Assembly: GCA_947579605.1 (NCBI GenBank)
Contig: OX388310.1
Location: 2,046,001-2,110,000 of the forward strand
Direction of reading: 5' to 3'
Source of the DNA: Athripsodes cinereus
Taxonomy: Eukaryota > Arthropoda > Insecta > Trichoptera > Leptoceridae
DNA length: 64,000 nucleotides
Below are positions 55,479 to 64,000 of this stretch, one piece after another. Position numbers and translations under genes: made by a program. How positions within the stretch are numbered: position 1 is the first letter of the stretch; each line of letters opens with the position of its first letter. Under the pieces are notes generated by a model, which saw only the letters and a program-made list of their open reading frames with translations, did not search any database and had not been told where the DNA came from.

Positions 55479-57224
55479 CATTTAGCTATTATTATTTTTG
55501 CACTTGGGTGATCTGCACCCCTGCCCTTCACGTAGCCATCTGGTAATTTTTATGTTGACAACGGTATATAATGAAAGTACTGGGCGCTACTGGATCACCT
55601 ATTGTAGAAATTTACCAAAATATAATATATAGGTAAATATAGTGTTTTGAAAAGATATTACAATATGTGGAAACCTAGGCCACTCTAATAAAGCATTTAT
55701 CATGTAAATCTTATTTTTCAAGGATTTTTATAAGGTGATATAATTTAATATTCTTGTTATAATTTTGTTCTGTATAAAATTATCATTGTTACGCAATTAT
55801 TTAAAAACGTATATTTATATAGGTATAAACTATGTATTTACTCACTCTTATGGAAAAGTACTAAGTATATATGTTTCCTATAGTTTCACATAGAAATGAG
55901 AAGCCTTTTCAGGAAGAGCCTCGTAGGCAAAACTTATGCCATCCCTCAGGAAGAACTTAAAATCTACGAAGCTTTACATTTTTGAAACATTCATTGATGA
56001 AAAAGCATTGAATCATCACTGGTTATCTCTAGAAAAAAAATAAAAATGAAAAAAAAACTGGCTACTTTGCACACATGAAACATAAATAAATATACAATAC
56101 TATTGAATTGCTCTGTGTTTTGTCAATTTATTTCGTTCAATACCTAATTATTCCTGTTATCTTCAACGATTTTATGGATGTCATCGTCTTATTAAAAAAA
56201 ATAAACACCTTTTGTGAATAATTGTGTTATTGTTGTCTTTGTTTTGTTTGTCTTGTTATCGTTATTATTGTACATTATAAAATAAATAAATATACACAAA
56301 TATGTAAAGAGAATTTGCTGCTTAGCTGTAATAAATTTTGTATCAAAGTTGAAATCACATTGAACGGAAAAATGACGACATTTGAATATATTCACCTATT
56401 TTCTTATCACTAAGAATCATGATAGGTTTGTGTACAAATTAGAGGCACACTTTAAATTGTCAGTAGGTAGGTACGAGTAGGTACCTACCTATTTAATACA
56501 TTAGAGAAAAAATGATGGTTGCTTTATTTATTTTTTATTCTTGACATGAAATTTTAACAAAAACATGGAAATTCAAGGAACAAAATATGTGAACCTCTAC
56601 TGTTGCAGGATCAAAGGTAAGGTATTTTTTAAAAAAACATTGATCATATTCAGAGGTAAGTCATAACAGATCAGATGCAAAAAATAAGTTCTTCCCTCAA
56701 ACAGTGATTGTTTACTTGCCTAATTCGATGCTTGTTTAATAAAAAATATGGATTATTTTACGTGTTTTATGAAAATCTTAAACTGTTTGAATATTACTAT
56801 ATTTAATAATAGATACGGTTACCTGATTCGACTTAAAAATAAATATCGTCAAAATTAAAAAAAAAAATCCTTGTCAGTCCAAACCAGTTTACTGTACCGA
56901 TTATTTAGTGACGTAAAATTTAATCATTAGTGTTTATTTCCATAGACTAACATGGAGCTTTACAAAATAAACAGCAAGGTTTGTAAACAGCAGCCAACTC
57001 AGTCTATAAGTATAACTTGTATTTAAATGACGGGATGGGATTGAAATAACAATTTTCTGTCATATTTCAGTTCAGTGTGATTTGACATTAAATTGTAAAT
57101 AAAATATAGAATAAAACAAAAGCGAATATTATAATAAAATATTAATAACTGATTTATTGTTAATAAAAATATTAAAATGTAATTTAATATTTTTATTTAA
57201 CTATTTAATATTTTTATTTAACTC

Positions 57225-57400
57225 CTTTTTTTATTTAAATGTGACAACCTTATGGGCTTTGAATATATTACAAATTGTTATAATGTGTACACTTATAAAT
57301 GGGGCAATGTATTGATTCCTTATTTGACTATATTGTTTTGTTATTATGTATATATGTTGTCTGTAGTGTACTGTTGATGCTAAATAAATAAATAAATAAT
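57225..57400 (+). repeat. LINE or SINE 3' end (tail type 2)
   Basis: Inverse of 45058-45235: GACAACCTTATGGGCTTTGA, TACACTTATAAATGGGGCAA, ATATGTTGTCTGTAGTG, then a (AATA)n tail at 57381-57400. It lies 80 bases from the errantivirus LTR. Confidence 0.55.
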
Positions 57401-57480
57401 CAAACTCATTAAAATAAAACGATTTCATAATAATAATATATAAATATATTAATTGTTGAGCTTAATATGAAAGTTTAAGT

Positions 57481-57773
57481 AGTAATTATTTAGTGAAGGT
57501 AAAAATAAGTACTCGTATCCGGGTACAATTAAATAAAAAAGATTTATTTGAATTAAAACAAGTACAATAAATGAATAATCACAAATTAGGTATTAAAGGT
57601 GCGACAAATACAATCCAACTGACCCTGTCTGAGGGCACGTTATCTATTATATAGTAAATACTATGGGAATGGAATGTACAAATGTTATTGTTTAGAGTCA
57701 TGACTGGAGATAAAGAGGTGTCATGTTACCTAAGTGGATACCAAAGGTATGTGTGTGTACACAGTACATAACT
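57481..57773 (-). repeat. 3' LTR of the errantivirus
   Basis: Begins AGTTATGTAC at 57773 right after the polypurine tract and ends AATTACT at 57481 (293 bp). Inside are TATATAA (57653-57647), an initiator-like TCAGTT about 31 bases on (57622-57617) and AATAAA (57548-57543), giving U3, R and U5. The end is inferred, since the other LTR is not visible. The base pairs next to it (AAGT at 57477-57480, plus strand) would be the target duplication. Confidence 0.75.
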
Positions 57774-57784
57774 CCTCCCTTCTT
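57774..57784 (-). other. Polypurine tract
   Basis: Minus-strand AAGAAGGGAGG directly before the LTR start; primer for plus-strand DNA synthesis in LTR retroelements. Confidence 0.75.
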
Positions 57785-57802
57785 AAAAGGAAAAATTGGG
57801 GG

Positions 57803-59470
57803 TTATACGATTTTTTCACTCCTTATTCCAGAGTCTATTGGATTTTTGTCTATTGATATTTCAACTTTGGACTTATGGCTATTACAAATAATTTTGTATT
57901 TTCTTTCGATTCTATATAAAGCAAATGTTATAAGTATGCAAAATAAAATGTAAAAGACTATTGTATGTGTATTTGTATTGATTTCTGTGGATGCTTGCTT
58001 TCCCATGAGTTTGATATCATTCTGTAATTTCTTTAGGTCTGCATGTATTGGCTTCAGCTCCTCCAGGTTAACGTCTTTCAGGTTCAAGGCTTCTACGGTC
58101 CCTTGTTTGGATACTGTTGTTAAATTATTTCCTATTTCGGGAAGTTCAACCCAATGTATCACGTTGTGCAGGGTTGTTTGGTGTCTTATTGAAATGTTCC
58201 CTATGGTGGCTTCACAGTTTTCTTGTAAAGTAACTAGGAAACTTCCTCGCAAATTTACTTTTTCAGTTCTTCCTTGACACGATGAGGATAGGAGTGATTC
58301 TTCTGGCACGACCAAGATCCACTGATTCTCCGTGATTTTTTGTAATTTCGGGGTATCTATAGTTACTTGAGTGAGTTCACAACTTTGATATTGTTTGGAG
58401 TATTGTATTAATTGGACTTCACAAGGAGCTCCTTTTCCTGTCGGGTTTGTTGGTTGATTGTCACACAAGTATTTTTTGTAGGTGATTTCTTTACATAGAT
58501 GATCGGTGCTTGCATACCGTTGTTCACTGAGTATCACAAATCGAGATTTTGGAATTAATACGTGGAAGGAATTGTCTTGGTTCATAACAGGTAGGGGGAA
58601 TAATTGGTGTAAGGTGTATACGTGGTTTTCCACTATTGGTATCTTGATAATGAATTTAATTACATTGTTTGTAATATATCCTTTTACACTTGCACAGTTT
58701 TCTATAAATAGCACGTTTTGGTTGTTGATTTCCATTGGGAACTGTTCGTTCTCACTTAAATGTTCTTTCACCTTGTTTAGTTCACTCACTAAGTATTTTG
58801 GGTCAATGATGGACGGGTGTAAAATGTTTAATTTGGCAAAAGTCACTGCACTTTCAATATCAATAATAACTTGATGAATAGTATTAAGGGCGGATATTAT
58901 TTGGTTATACACCATTGCAATTATTATAAGATTGTAGTTGTTTGCGTCTCTTAGCTGGCTGCGTCTCATGACCTCTTCAATTTGCAATATTCTTGTCTGC
59001 AGTATGTTTTGGTTTGTTTTTAAATTTTTTGTTATGTTGATAAAATTTGACATGGCTTCTTCTGCGAGTGATATTTTCTGTTCTTGAATTATTCTTATTT
59101 TGTTTTGTGCTGATTTTAGTTTTTCAATCTCATTATCATAGCGTTCACCATCTTGGCTGTCTAGGTTTCCTGTGATTCCCTTAAATATTGATCCTAATCC
59201 ATTTATTAATCCTCTCTTTGTTCTTGTTTGGGGTATTATTTGGTTTAGTTTCTTATTTATCATTTTTACTGCACTTGCTGTCATAAAATTATAATTGTAT
59301 AATTCTTTTTCATATGTTTTTCCGTATTTTGTGAAGTTCACTGCTTGTTGTATTTTCCAGTGGTTCTGTTGGAGTAGTTCCACTTCAGCTGTTAATTCTT
59401 CTAAATCATATATTTGGATTATGGTCCAGTGGTCTCTTATTATTTGTGTCTTTCCCATTTCTATTGGCAT
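57803..59470 (-). CDS. env: Errantivirus Env (fusion-type envelope protein)
   Basis: 555 codons, ATG at 59470 to stop at 57803, no interruption. Residues 83-86 are RTKR, a furin-type site, followed by a glycine-rich hydrophobic fusion-peptide-like segment (GLINGLGSIFKGITG, 87-101). A helical heptad-like region with many N, I and Q follows. A single membrane anchor lies near residues 502-519 (HTIVFYILFCILITF), with a 36-residue cytoplasmic tail. This is the layout of the baculovirus-F/errantivirus Env family, which mediates membrane fusion. No signal peptide is seen at this ATG. In gypsy the env message is spliced, so the N-terminus may come from an upstream exon; alternatively the true start is missing. 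Its ATG overlaps the pol stop by one base. Confidence 0.9.
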   Translation of the reverse strand: MPIEMGKTQIIRDHWTIIQIYDLEELTAEVELLQQNHWKIQQAVNFTKYGKTYEKELYNYNFMTASAVKMINKKLNQIIPQTRTKRGLINGLGSIFKGITGNLDSQDGERYDNEIEKLKSAQNKIRIIQEQKISLAEEAMSNFINITKNLKTNQNILQTRILQIEEVMRRSQLRDANNYNLIIIAMVYNQIISALNTIHQVIIDIESAVTFAKLNILHPSIIDPKYLVSELNKVKEHLSENEQFPMEINNQNVLFIENCASVKGYITNNVIKFIIKIPIVENHVYTLHQLFPLPVMNQDNSFHVLIPKSRFVILSEQRYASTDHLCKEITYKKYLCDNQPTNPTGKGAPCEVQLIQYSKQYQSCELTQVTIDTPKLQKITENQWILVVPEESLLSSSCQGRTEKVNLRGSFLVTLQENCEATIGNISIRHQTTLHNVIHWVELPEIGNNLTTVSKQGTVEALNLKDVNLEELKPIHADLKKLQNDIKLMGKQASTEINTNTHTIVFYILFCILITFALYRIERKYKIICNSHKSKVEISIDKNPIDSGIRSEKIV

Positions 59471-62400
59471 TAATCCAGGGTTATCAGTGACTCGTTTGAT
59501 CTCGGTTGCTGTTGTGGTAAGCCATCTGAAACAGTTAAACGTCTTAAGTTTCTTAGATGAACTCGTCTTTGCTTCCTTCCATCATCTATTACTGCTGTAT
59601 TGTCATCGTTTAGTGAGATTATTAGAAAAGGTCCTCTGTATTTGTTATTTAATTTATTTTTATGGTTTGCCGGAGTTTTTTCGAACACTTCTTGACCAAT
59701 TTGAAATTTTTGTATTTGTTCTGGCGGCGGTTGTCTTTCCTCATGAGTTTTTCTTTTATCTTCTACTACTTTTGCTCTTACTCTATCGTATGTTCTTTTC
59801 ATTTTCTCTCTGTGAGTTAGGACGTAGTCTTGATAAAATGTTTTATCATAGTAAAGGTCGTGTGGATCCCTCGAGTTTGTGTGTCCTAATAATAACTCTG
59901 TTGGTGTTAAATTCGTAGCGGAATGGATCGTGTTATTATATGCTATTATCGCATATTTCATGAGATTTTCTATATTGTCGCGATGTTTTTCGCGTAACAA
60001 TCTTACGTGTTCTATGAGAGTAGAATGGAGACGTTCTATTAATCCATTTGACTGTGGGTTTCTTGGTGTAACGATGTGTAAATCGATCTTGTGCATTTCT
60101 AACAAGGTTTTAATGGTTTCATTGTCAAATTCGCTACCTCCATCTGTTGTTACTCTTTGTACTGTTCCATAATATGAAAAGTACTGAAGGAGGGCTTCAG
60201 CTACGCAAATAGCTGTTTTGCTTACTATGGGAATCGCTTGTCCCATTTTTGAAAATGCATCAACGATTGTTAGAAAACTTTTTCCTTGGATGGTGAATAC
60301 ATCGATATAAATTGTTTCAAATGGTTTGAAATTAGTTTCCGTCAACATCATGGGTACTGGAGCTGGTCGTCTTTCATATTTGGTTCTTTTACAGGTTGGA
60401 CAATTATTAATATATCTTGTAATGAAATCTCTCATCCCGTGCCAATAATATGTTCGTTGTAGATGTTTCATTGTTTCTGCTATTCCTCGATGATTTGTTT
60501 TTCCTTCGTGATAACGCTGTACTATCACTTTCTGCTCTTCTATATCGGTGACGTTTATTACTCTTTTTGTACATCTTATGATTTTCGGTCCGTTTGAATT
60601 AAAGTTTTCTAGGCACACTCTACAAAATTGGCGATATAATTCTTCTGTTTCAAAATAAAAGTAGAATTTTCTCTTGGATATTGTATATTCCTTGATGAAG
60701 TTCAAAATGTGATTGTTGTTGTTATCTTCAGGAATATTTACCCAATATATTTTTTGATGTTGATTATGATGTTGTGTTACTTCTACTTCATTTGAATGCG
60801 ATGTTTTGATTATAAACTGTGGTGATTTTGTATCTATAGCCTCTTCTAATATCGGTATGCCTGTTACATCATTGTCTTGTACTGAATGAGCGGTTCCTAT
60901 TTCTTCTTCTTCCCTTGGCTCTTCCTGTATTTCATCTGTTATCATAAGAGGTGTTTGTATTCTTTCTGGGCTGTATAATGACATTTGTTCTCTTGGTTCT
61001 TCTTGCATTTCACCTGTTATCACAGGTGGTGTACGTGTTCGTTCTGGGCTGTAAAGTGGTACTTGTTCCAATAATCTGTCTAATGCGTCTTCTGTATTTA
61101 GGTCTCTAACACTAAATGCTTCTTCAAGGTCGTCCAAGGATCTAGCTGATGTCAATGCTACTGGTATTCTCATATATCTGTCTAATTCCTCTGTTGGGTC
61201 GAAATCTTCGTCTGGATGAACGATCATTGAATCTGAATCGTTGACATGAATCTGGATTCTAGATAATGCATCTGCGTTTGTGTTTTGTTTGCCTTTCTTG
61301 TAGATTACTTCATAGTCATACTCTTCCAATCTCAGTCTCCATCTTGTTAGTTTAGAGTTTGGATCTTTCAGAGAGAATAGCCATACCAATGGGCGATGGT
61401 CTGTGTAGATGATAAACTTTCTACCATATAGATAAGGTCGGAAATGTTTCACAGCCCACACTATAGCCAGAAGTTCTTTTTCTGTGGTAGAATATGCTTT
61501 TTCCGTGTCTGAGAGTGTCCTTGAAGCGTATGCTATTGGTTTGTCTTCTCTTAGTTTTCCTTGTGACAAAACAGCTCCCAATGCTACATTAGATGCATCT
61601 GTTGTTAAAATAAATGGTTTCTCAAAGTCCGGGTATTGTAAAATTGGGTGATTTGTTAATATTTGTTTTCCCAATTCAAATGCTTTCAAAAATTCTGCAT
61701 CATGTCTTATCTCAGCACCCTTTTTCAAACACTTAGTCAGGGGGTGTGTTATTTTTGCAAAATCTTTAATGAATCTTCGATAATAGCCCAACAATCCTAG
61801 GAAACCTTTTATATCTTTTGTTGTTTTGGGTATTGGATATTTAATGACTGCTTTGATTTTCTCTGGATTCGGTTTCACTCCTTCTGCTGTAATGATATGA
61901 CCTAAGTAGCCAACTTCTTTTCTTAAAAATTCACTTTTATTTAGTTGTATTTTAAAGTTTGTTTTTCTTAGTCTGTCAAACACAGCTTTCAGTCTTTCAA
62001 TATGTTCCTCTAATGATGCTGAAAAAACTATTATATCGTCGAGAAAAACTAAACATTTTTCAGTCTGAATTCCACGTAGAATGTTGTCCATCACTCGTTG
62101 AAACGTTGCTGGTCCATTACGTAAACCAAATGGCATCCTTTTAAATTCATAATGGCCATGTTCTGTTGAAAATGCTGTTTTTTCCACATCTTTGGGGTCC
62201 ATTTCTACTTGGTGGTATCCTGATGCCAAGTCTAGCGTCGTAAAGTATTGACATCTCCCTAGTCGATCTAAGATATCGTTTATGTTTGGGAGGGGGTATT
62301 TATCTTCGATAGTTTTATCGTTCAATTTTCTGTAATCAATTACCATTCTCCATTTTTTTTCTCCTGTAGCATCCAGTTTCTTTGGGACTAAGTGTACAGG

Positions 62401-63387
62401 ACAACTCCATGGTGATGTTGAGGGTTGTATGATATCCTGTTCTAGCAATGTTGTTATTTGCTTTTTTATTTCTTCTCTTTGGAATGGAGCATGTCTATAA
62501 GCTTTTACATATACAGGTGTTTCCTCCGATAGTCGTAGTGAGTGTTTCACTTTGTTGTTAAATGAAAGTGGTAGGTCGTCACAATGAAAGATATCTCTGT
62601 ATTCATAGCATAATTTTTTAATTTCCTCTGATTCGCTAGGATTCAAGTGATCGAGTCGTAAACTTTTTAAATTATTTCTCAGAATTTTCTCAATTTTTGC
62701 GGGTTTTATTGCTGTTAAGGGTTGCCTTTCCTCGTAAAAATTTATTTCACAATTATCTTGCTGTTTCACTGGTAATGGATTTTTGATTTTCACTGTCACA
62801 TCTCGATCGTTTTTATTGAGTATTGTTGTTATAGCTTTCGAATCCTTGATGTTCACCAATGCACCAGGTACTTCTACTCCAGGCATCAGCTCTTGATATT
62901 CGATTATCCCTTCTCCAGCTTCGCAATTCACAGGAATTCTAACGCACTTTTCTGTTCTTGGCTCGATTTTTATTTGATATATATGAGTTTTATTTTTCGG
63001 ACGATTACTGTTAGTTCCTCGTAGTTTAATTGATGTTGTATTTGTTTTCAGTATTTTGTTTTTAATGTCTACGCTTGCTCCTAGGTTTTCTAATAGATCC
63101 AATCCAATAAGACCATCATATTTTTCATTGAAATCGAAAATGTGAAACTTTTGCCATTTCCCGATTTGAAAAGTTTTTGGTAGTGGAATGTCAATTACGT
63201 ATTCATGGTTTGATGTTTGATGAGCTGTTTGAATTACGAAAGGTTCGTAATTTACGTAATCCATGAAATATTCTACAACTTTTTTCGAGCTTATCAATGA
63301 CTTAGTGGATCCTGTGTCAATCATCAATTTTGCGTTTATTTCTGGTAGCTCAATGTATGGAAGTCTTCGATGTCCTTCTGTATTCAT
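59470..63387 (-). CDS. pol: Errantivirus Pol (protease, reverse transcriptase, RNase H, integrase)
   Basis: 1305 codons from the first ATG at 63387; in life it is probably made as a Gag-Pol fusion by -1 frameshift, since this frame is open back to 63468. Aspartic protease DTGS (24-27); reverse transcriptase LDLASGYHQ (385-393) and FLDD (448-451); RNase H D597, E637, D663 and D706; integrase zinc finger H960, H966, C996, C999; integrase catalytic D1029, D1082, E1118 (35 residues between the last two). All catalytic residues are present. Residues about 711-950, between RNase H and the integrase zinc finger, form an acidic linker with a tandem duplication (773-830). The stop (59472-59470) overlaps the env ATG as TAATG. 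Confidence 0.95.
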   Translation of the reverse strand: MNTEGHRRLPYIELPEINAKLMIDTGSTKSLISSKKVVEYFMDYVNYEPFVIQTAHQTSNHEYVIDIPLPKTFQIGKWQKFHIFDFNEKYDGLIGLDLLENLGASVDIKNKILKTNTTSIKLRGTNSNRPKNKTHIYQIKIEPRTEKCVRIPVNCEAGEGIIEYQELMPGVEVPGALVNIKDSKAITTILNKNDRDVTVKIKNPLPVKQQDNCEINFYEERQPLTAIKPAKIEKILRNNLKSLRLDHLNPSESEEIKKLCYEYRDIFHCDDLPLSFNNKVKHSLRLSEETPVYVKAYRHAPFQREEIKKQITTLLEQDIIQPSTSPWSCPVHLVPKKLDATGEKKWRMVIDYRKLNDKTIEDKYPLPNINDILDRLGRCQYFTTLDLASGYHQVEMDPKDVEKTAFSTEHGHYEFKRMPFGLRNGPATFQRVMDNILRGIQTEKCLVFLDDIIVFSASLEEHIERLKAVFDRLRKTNFKIQLNKSEFLRKEVGYLGHIITAEGVKPNPEKIKAVIKYPIPKTTKDIKGFLGLLGYYRRFIKDFAKITHPLTKCLKKGAEIRHDAEFLKAFELGKQILTNHPILQYPDFEKPFILTTDASNVALGAVLSQGKLREDKPIAYASRTLSDTEKAYSTTEKELLAIVWAVKHFRPYLYGRKFIIYTDHRPLVWLFSLKDPNSKLTRWRLRLEEYDYEVIYKKGKQNTNADALSRIQIHVNDSDSMIVHPDEDFDPTEELDRYMRIPVALTSARSLDDLEEAFSVRDLNTEDALDRLLEQVPLYSPERTRTPPVITGEMQEEPREQMSLYSPERIQTPLMITDEIQEEPREEEEIGTAHSVQDNDVTGIPILEEAIDTKSPQFIIKTSHSNEVEVTQHHNQHQKIYWVNIPEDNNNNHILNFIKEYTISKRKFYFYFETEELYRQFCRVCLENFNSNGPKIIRCTKRVINVTDIEEQKVIVQRYHEGKTNHRGIAETMKHLQRTYYWHGMRDFITRYINNCPTCKRTKYERRPAPVPMMLTETNFKPFETIYIDVFTIQGKSFLTIVDAFSKMGQAIPIVSKTAICVAEALLQYFSYYGTVQRVTTDGGSEFDNETIKTLLEMHKIDLHIVTPRNPQSNGLIERLHSTLIEHVRLLREKHRDNIENLMKYAIIAYNNTIHSATNLTPTELLLGHTNSRDPHDLYYDKTFYQDYVLTHREKMKRTYDRVRAKVVEDKRKTHEERQPPPEQIQKFQIGQEVFEKTPANHKNKLNNKYRGPFLIISLNDDNTAVIDDGRKQRRVHLRNLRRLTVSDGLPQQQPRSNESLITLD

Positions 63388-63392
63388 TTGGA

Positions 63393-63468
63393 TTACCCTT
63401 TCGGGTTCTCTGTCTTCACCTTCGAAAAATCCTGATTTTCCGTTTCGTTTTCTGCAAGGTATTGATCT
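63393..63468 (-). promoter_or_regulatory. gag/pol -1 frameshift window
   Basis: The pol frame has its last upstream stop at 63471-63469 and the gag stop is at 63395-63393, so a -1 shift must happen in these 76 bases. A run GATTTTTCG (gag frame GAT TTT TCG) is a possible slip point, though it is not a canonical heptamer. Confidence 0.6.
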
Positions 63469-64000
63469 TCATACTGATATTCCTCTTCATCGTCTTCGTA
63501 ATAAGGATTGTCCTCCCAAGCTGTTTCTTCATTTTCATGGAAGAACAGTTGTTCCGCTGTCCATGATGGTTGTTGAGGTTTCCTTGATTGAACTGTCCTC
63601 ATAGTTTGGTCGCTTGATTGAACTGTCCTCATGGTTTGGTCTGATTGTGTATCTTTTTGTCTTTGGTTTCCAAACATTTGGGAAGGTGGCTTTCTTACAA
63701 ATTGGTTCTGCGGGGTGTAGTTCAGTCTTGGAGTTGGTCCTTGAGGCTGTCTGAAAGGTGTAGGTGGGTTGAATCTGCCAGAGTTAGTCCTTGTGAATGA
63801 AGGATTCTGTCTTCCAAACGGTCTTGGGTTTCCCGCTGGTACACGTGGATAGAATTTTGGTTGTTGTTGTGTACCCATAGGTGGACGATACTCTTTTCCT
63901 GCACTCAGGTGTTCTACCCTACTTTGGGCGTACAGGAAGTTTTCTTCTTCTGTCACCATAGTAATTGCCTGTTCCAGTGAATCTGGATTTCTGAGGCGTA
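63393..64000 (-). CDS. gag: Errantivirus Gag, C-terminal part (runs off right edge)
   Basis: Open from the window edge to the stop at 63395-63393, 201 residues visible. It starts RLRNPDSLEQAITMVTEEEN, the helical end of the capsid region. A Gln/Pro/Arg-rich nucleic-acid-binding stretch follows (FYPRVPAGNPRPFGRQNP, PQGPTPRLNYTPQN) without CCHC knuckles, then a 10-residue direct repeat SDQTMRTVQS, and a strongly acidic end (EDDEEEYQYEDQY). Absence of CCHC motifs fits errantivirus Gag. The last 76 bases overlap the pol frame in -1 register. Confidence 0.88.
   Translation of the reverse strand, partial: RLRNPDSLEQAITMVTEEENFLYAQSRVEHLSAGKEYRPPMGTQQQPKFYPRVPAGNPRPFGRQNPSFTRTNSGRFNPPTPFRQPQGPTPRLNYTPQNQFVRKPPSQMFGNQRQKDTQSDQTMRTVQSSDQTMRTVQSRKPQQPSWTAEQLFFHENEETAWEDNPYYEDDEEEYQYEDQYLAENETENQDFSKVKTENPKG

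Larger units (their letters stand above)
54715..57224. other. Region downstream of delta-sarcoglycan
   Basis: Holds the 3' untranslated region; AATAAA occurs at several places (one near 55686), and the polyadenylation site is not decided. Contains the inverted pair of family-D repeats listed separately. From 55.5 to 57.2 kb nothing further is recognised. Confidence 0.45.
57481..64000 (-). mobile_element. Ty3/Gypsy errantivirus (insect endogenous retrovirus), 5' end outside window
   Basis: Order on the minus strand from right to left: Gag C-terminus, Pol, Env, polypurine tract, 3' LTR. All three frames are open in the visible part. The presence of an Env with a furin-type site and fusion-peptide-like segment, the -1 Gag/Pol overlap and AGT...ACT LTR ends place it among errantiviruses. 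The 5' LTR, leader and the start of gag lie beyond 64000, so completeness cannot be judged. Confidence 0.92.

Noticed and set aside
59295..59918. 207-codon plus-strand frame
   Set aside because: Antisense shadow of errantivirus pol/env; Leu/Phe/Cys-rich composition.

Overview
This is nuclear DNA of an insect, most likely a moth or butterfly. It is AT-rich, has one intron-containing cellular gene, and is crowded with insect-type transposable elements: LINEs of the RTE and Jockey/CR1 groups, tRNA-derived SINEs, hAT and other short inverted-repeat elements, and an errantivirus. The lepidopteran assignment is inference from the repeat types, not from a marker gene. There are no bacterial-style operons, rRNA genes or CRISPR arrays.

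Layout. 1-1205 (minus) is the open 5' part of a LINE ORF1 (Gag-like, three CCHC knuckles) running off the left edge. 1.2-33.6 kb holds no recognisable cellular exon. It is a mosaic of SINE copies, LINE 3' tails and relics, a complete 810-bp non-autonomous hAT with 8-bp target duplications (15235-16044), several MITEs, and short palindromic elements whose inner parts look like type-I hammerhead ribozymes. 33.7-36.5 kb is a 5'-truncated RTE-type LINE with an open endonuclease/reverse-transcriptase frame. 38.4-41.2 kb (minus) is a 5'-truncated Jockey/CR1-type LINE, also open. 41.8-50.6 kb has more MITEs, a perfect 214-bp tandem duplication, a TTAA-flanked element and two further hammerhead-bearing palindromes.

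51.3-54.7 kb carries the last five coding exons of delta-sarcoglycan (plus strand), a transmembrane protein of the muscle dystrophin-associated complex. All five exons have good splice sites and a continuous frame; the N-terminal exon was not found. Its short introns contain a MITE or repeat insertion each.

57.5-64.0 kb (minus) is the 3' three-quarters of a Ty3/Gypsy errantivirus: Gag C-terminus (cut by the right edge), full-length Pol, a complete fusion-type Env frame, polypurine tract and 3' LTR. Gag and Pol overlap in a -1 arrangement and pol/env overlap by one base. No stop or frameshift is seen in the visible part.

The most interesting unexplained signal is the recurring family of palindromic repeats (about 3.0, 7.3, 18.4, 26.4, 46.6 and 50.5 kb, with single copies at 22.1, 25.5 and 37.8 kb). 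They share a CUGAnGA - hairpin - GAAA core, a tiny stem III and, in the better copies, a paired stem I. No Penelope-like reverse transcriptase, the known partner of such ribozymes in animals, is seen here.
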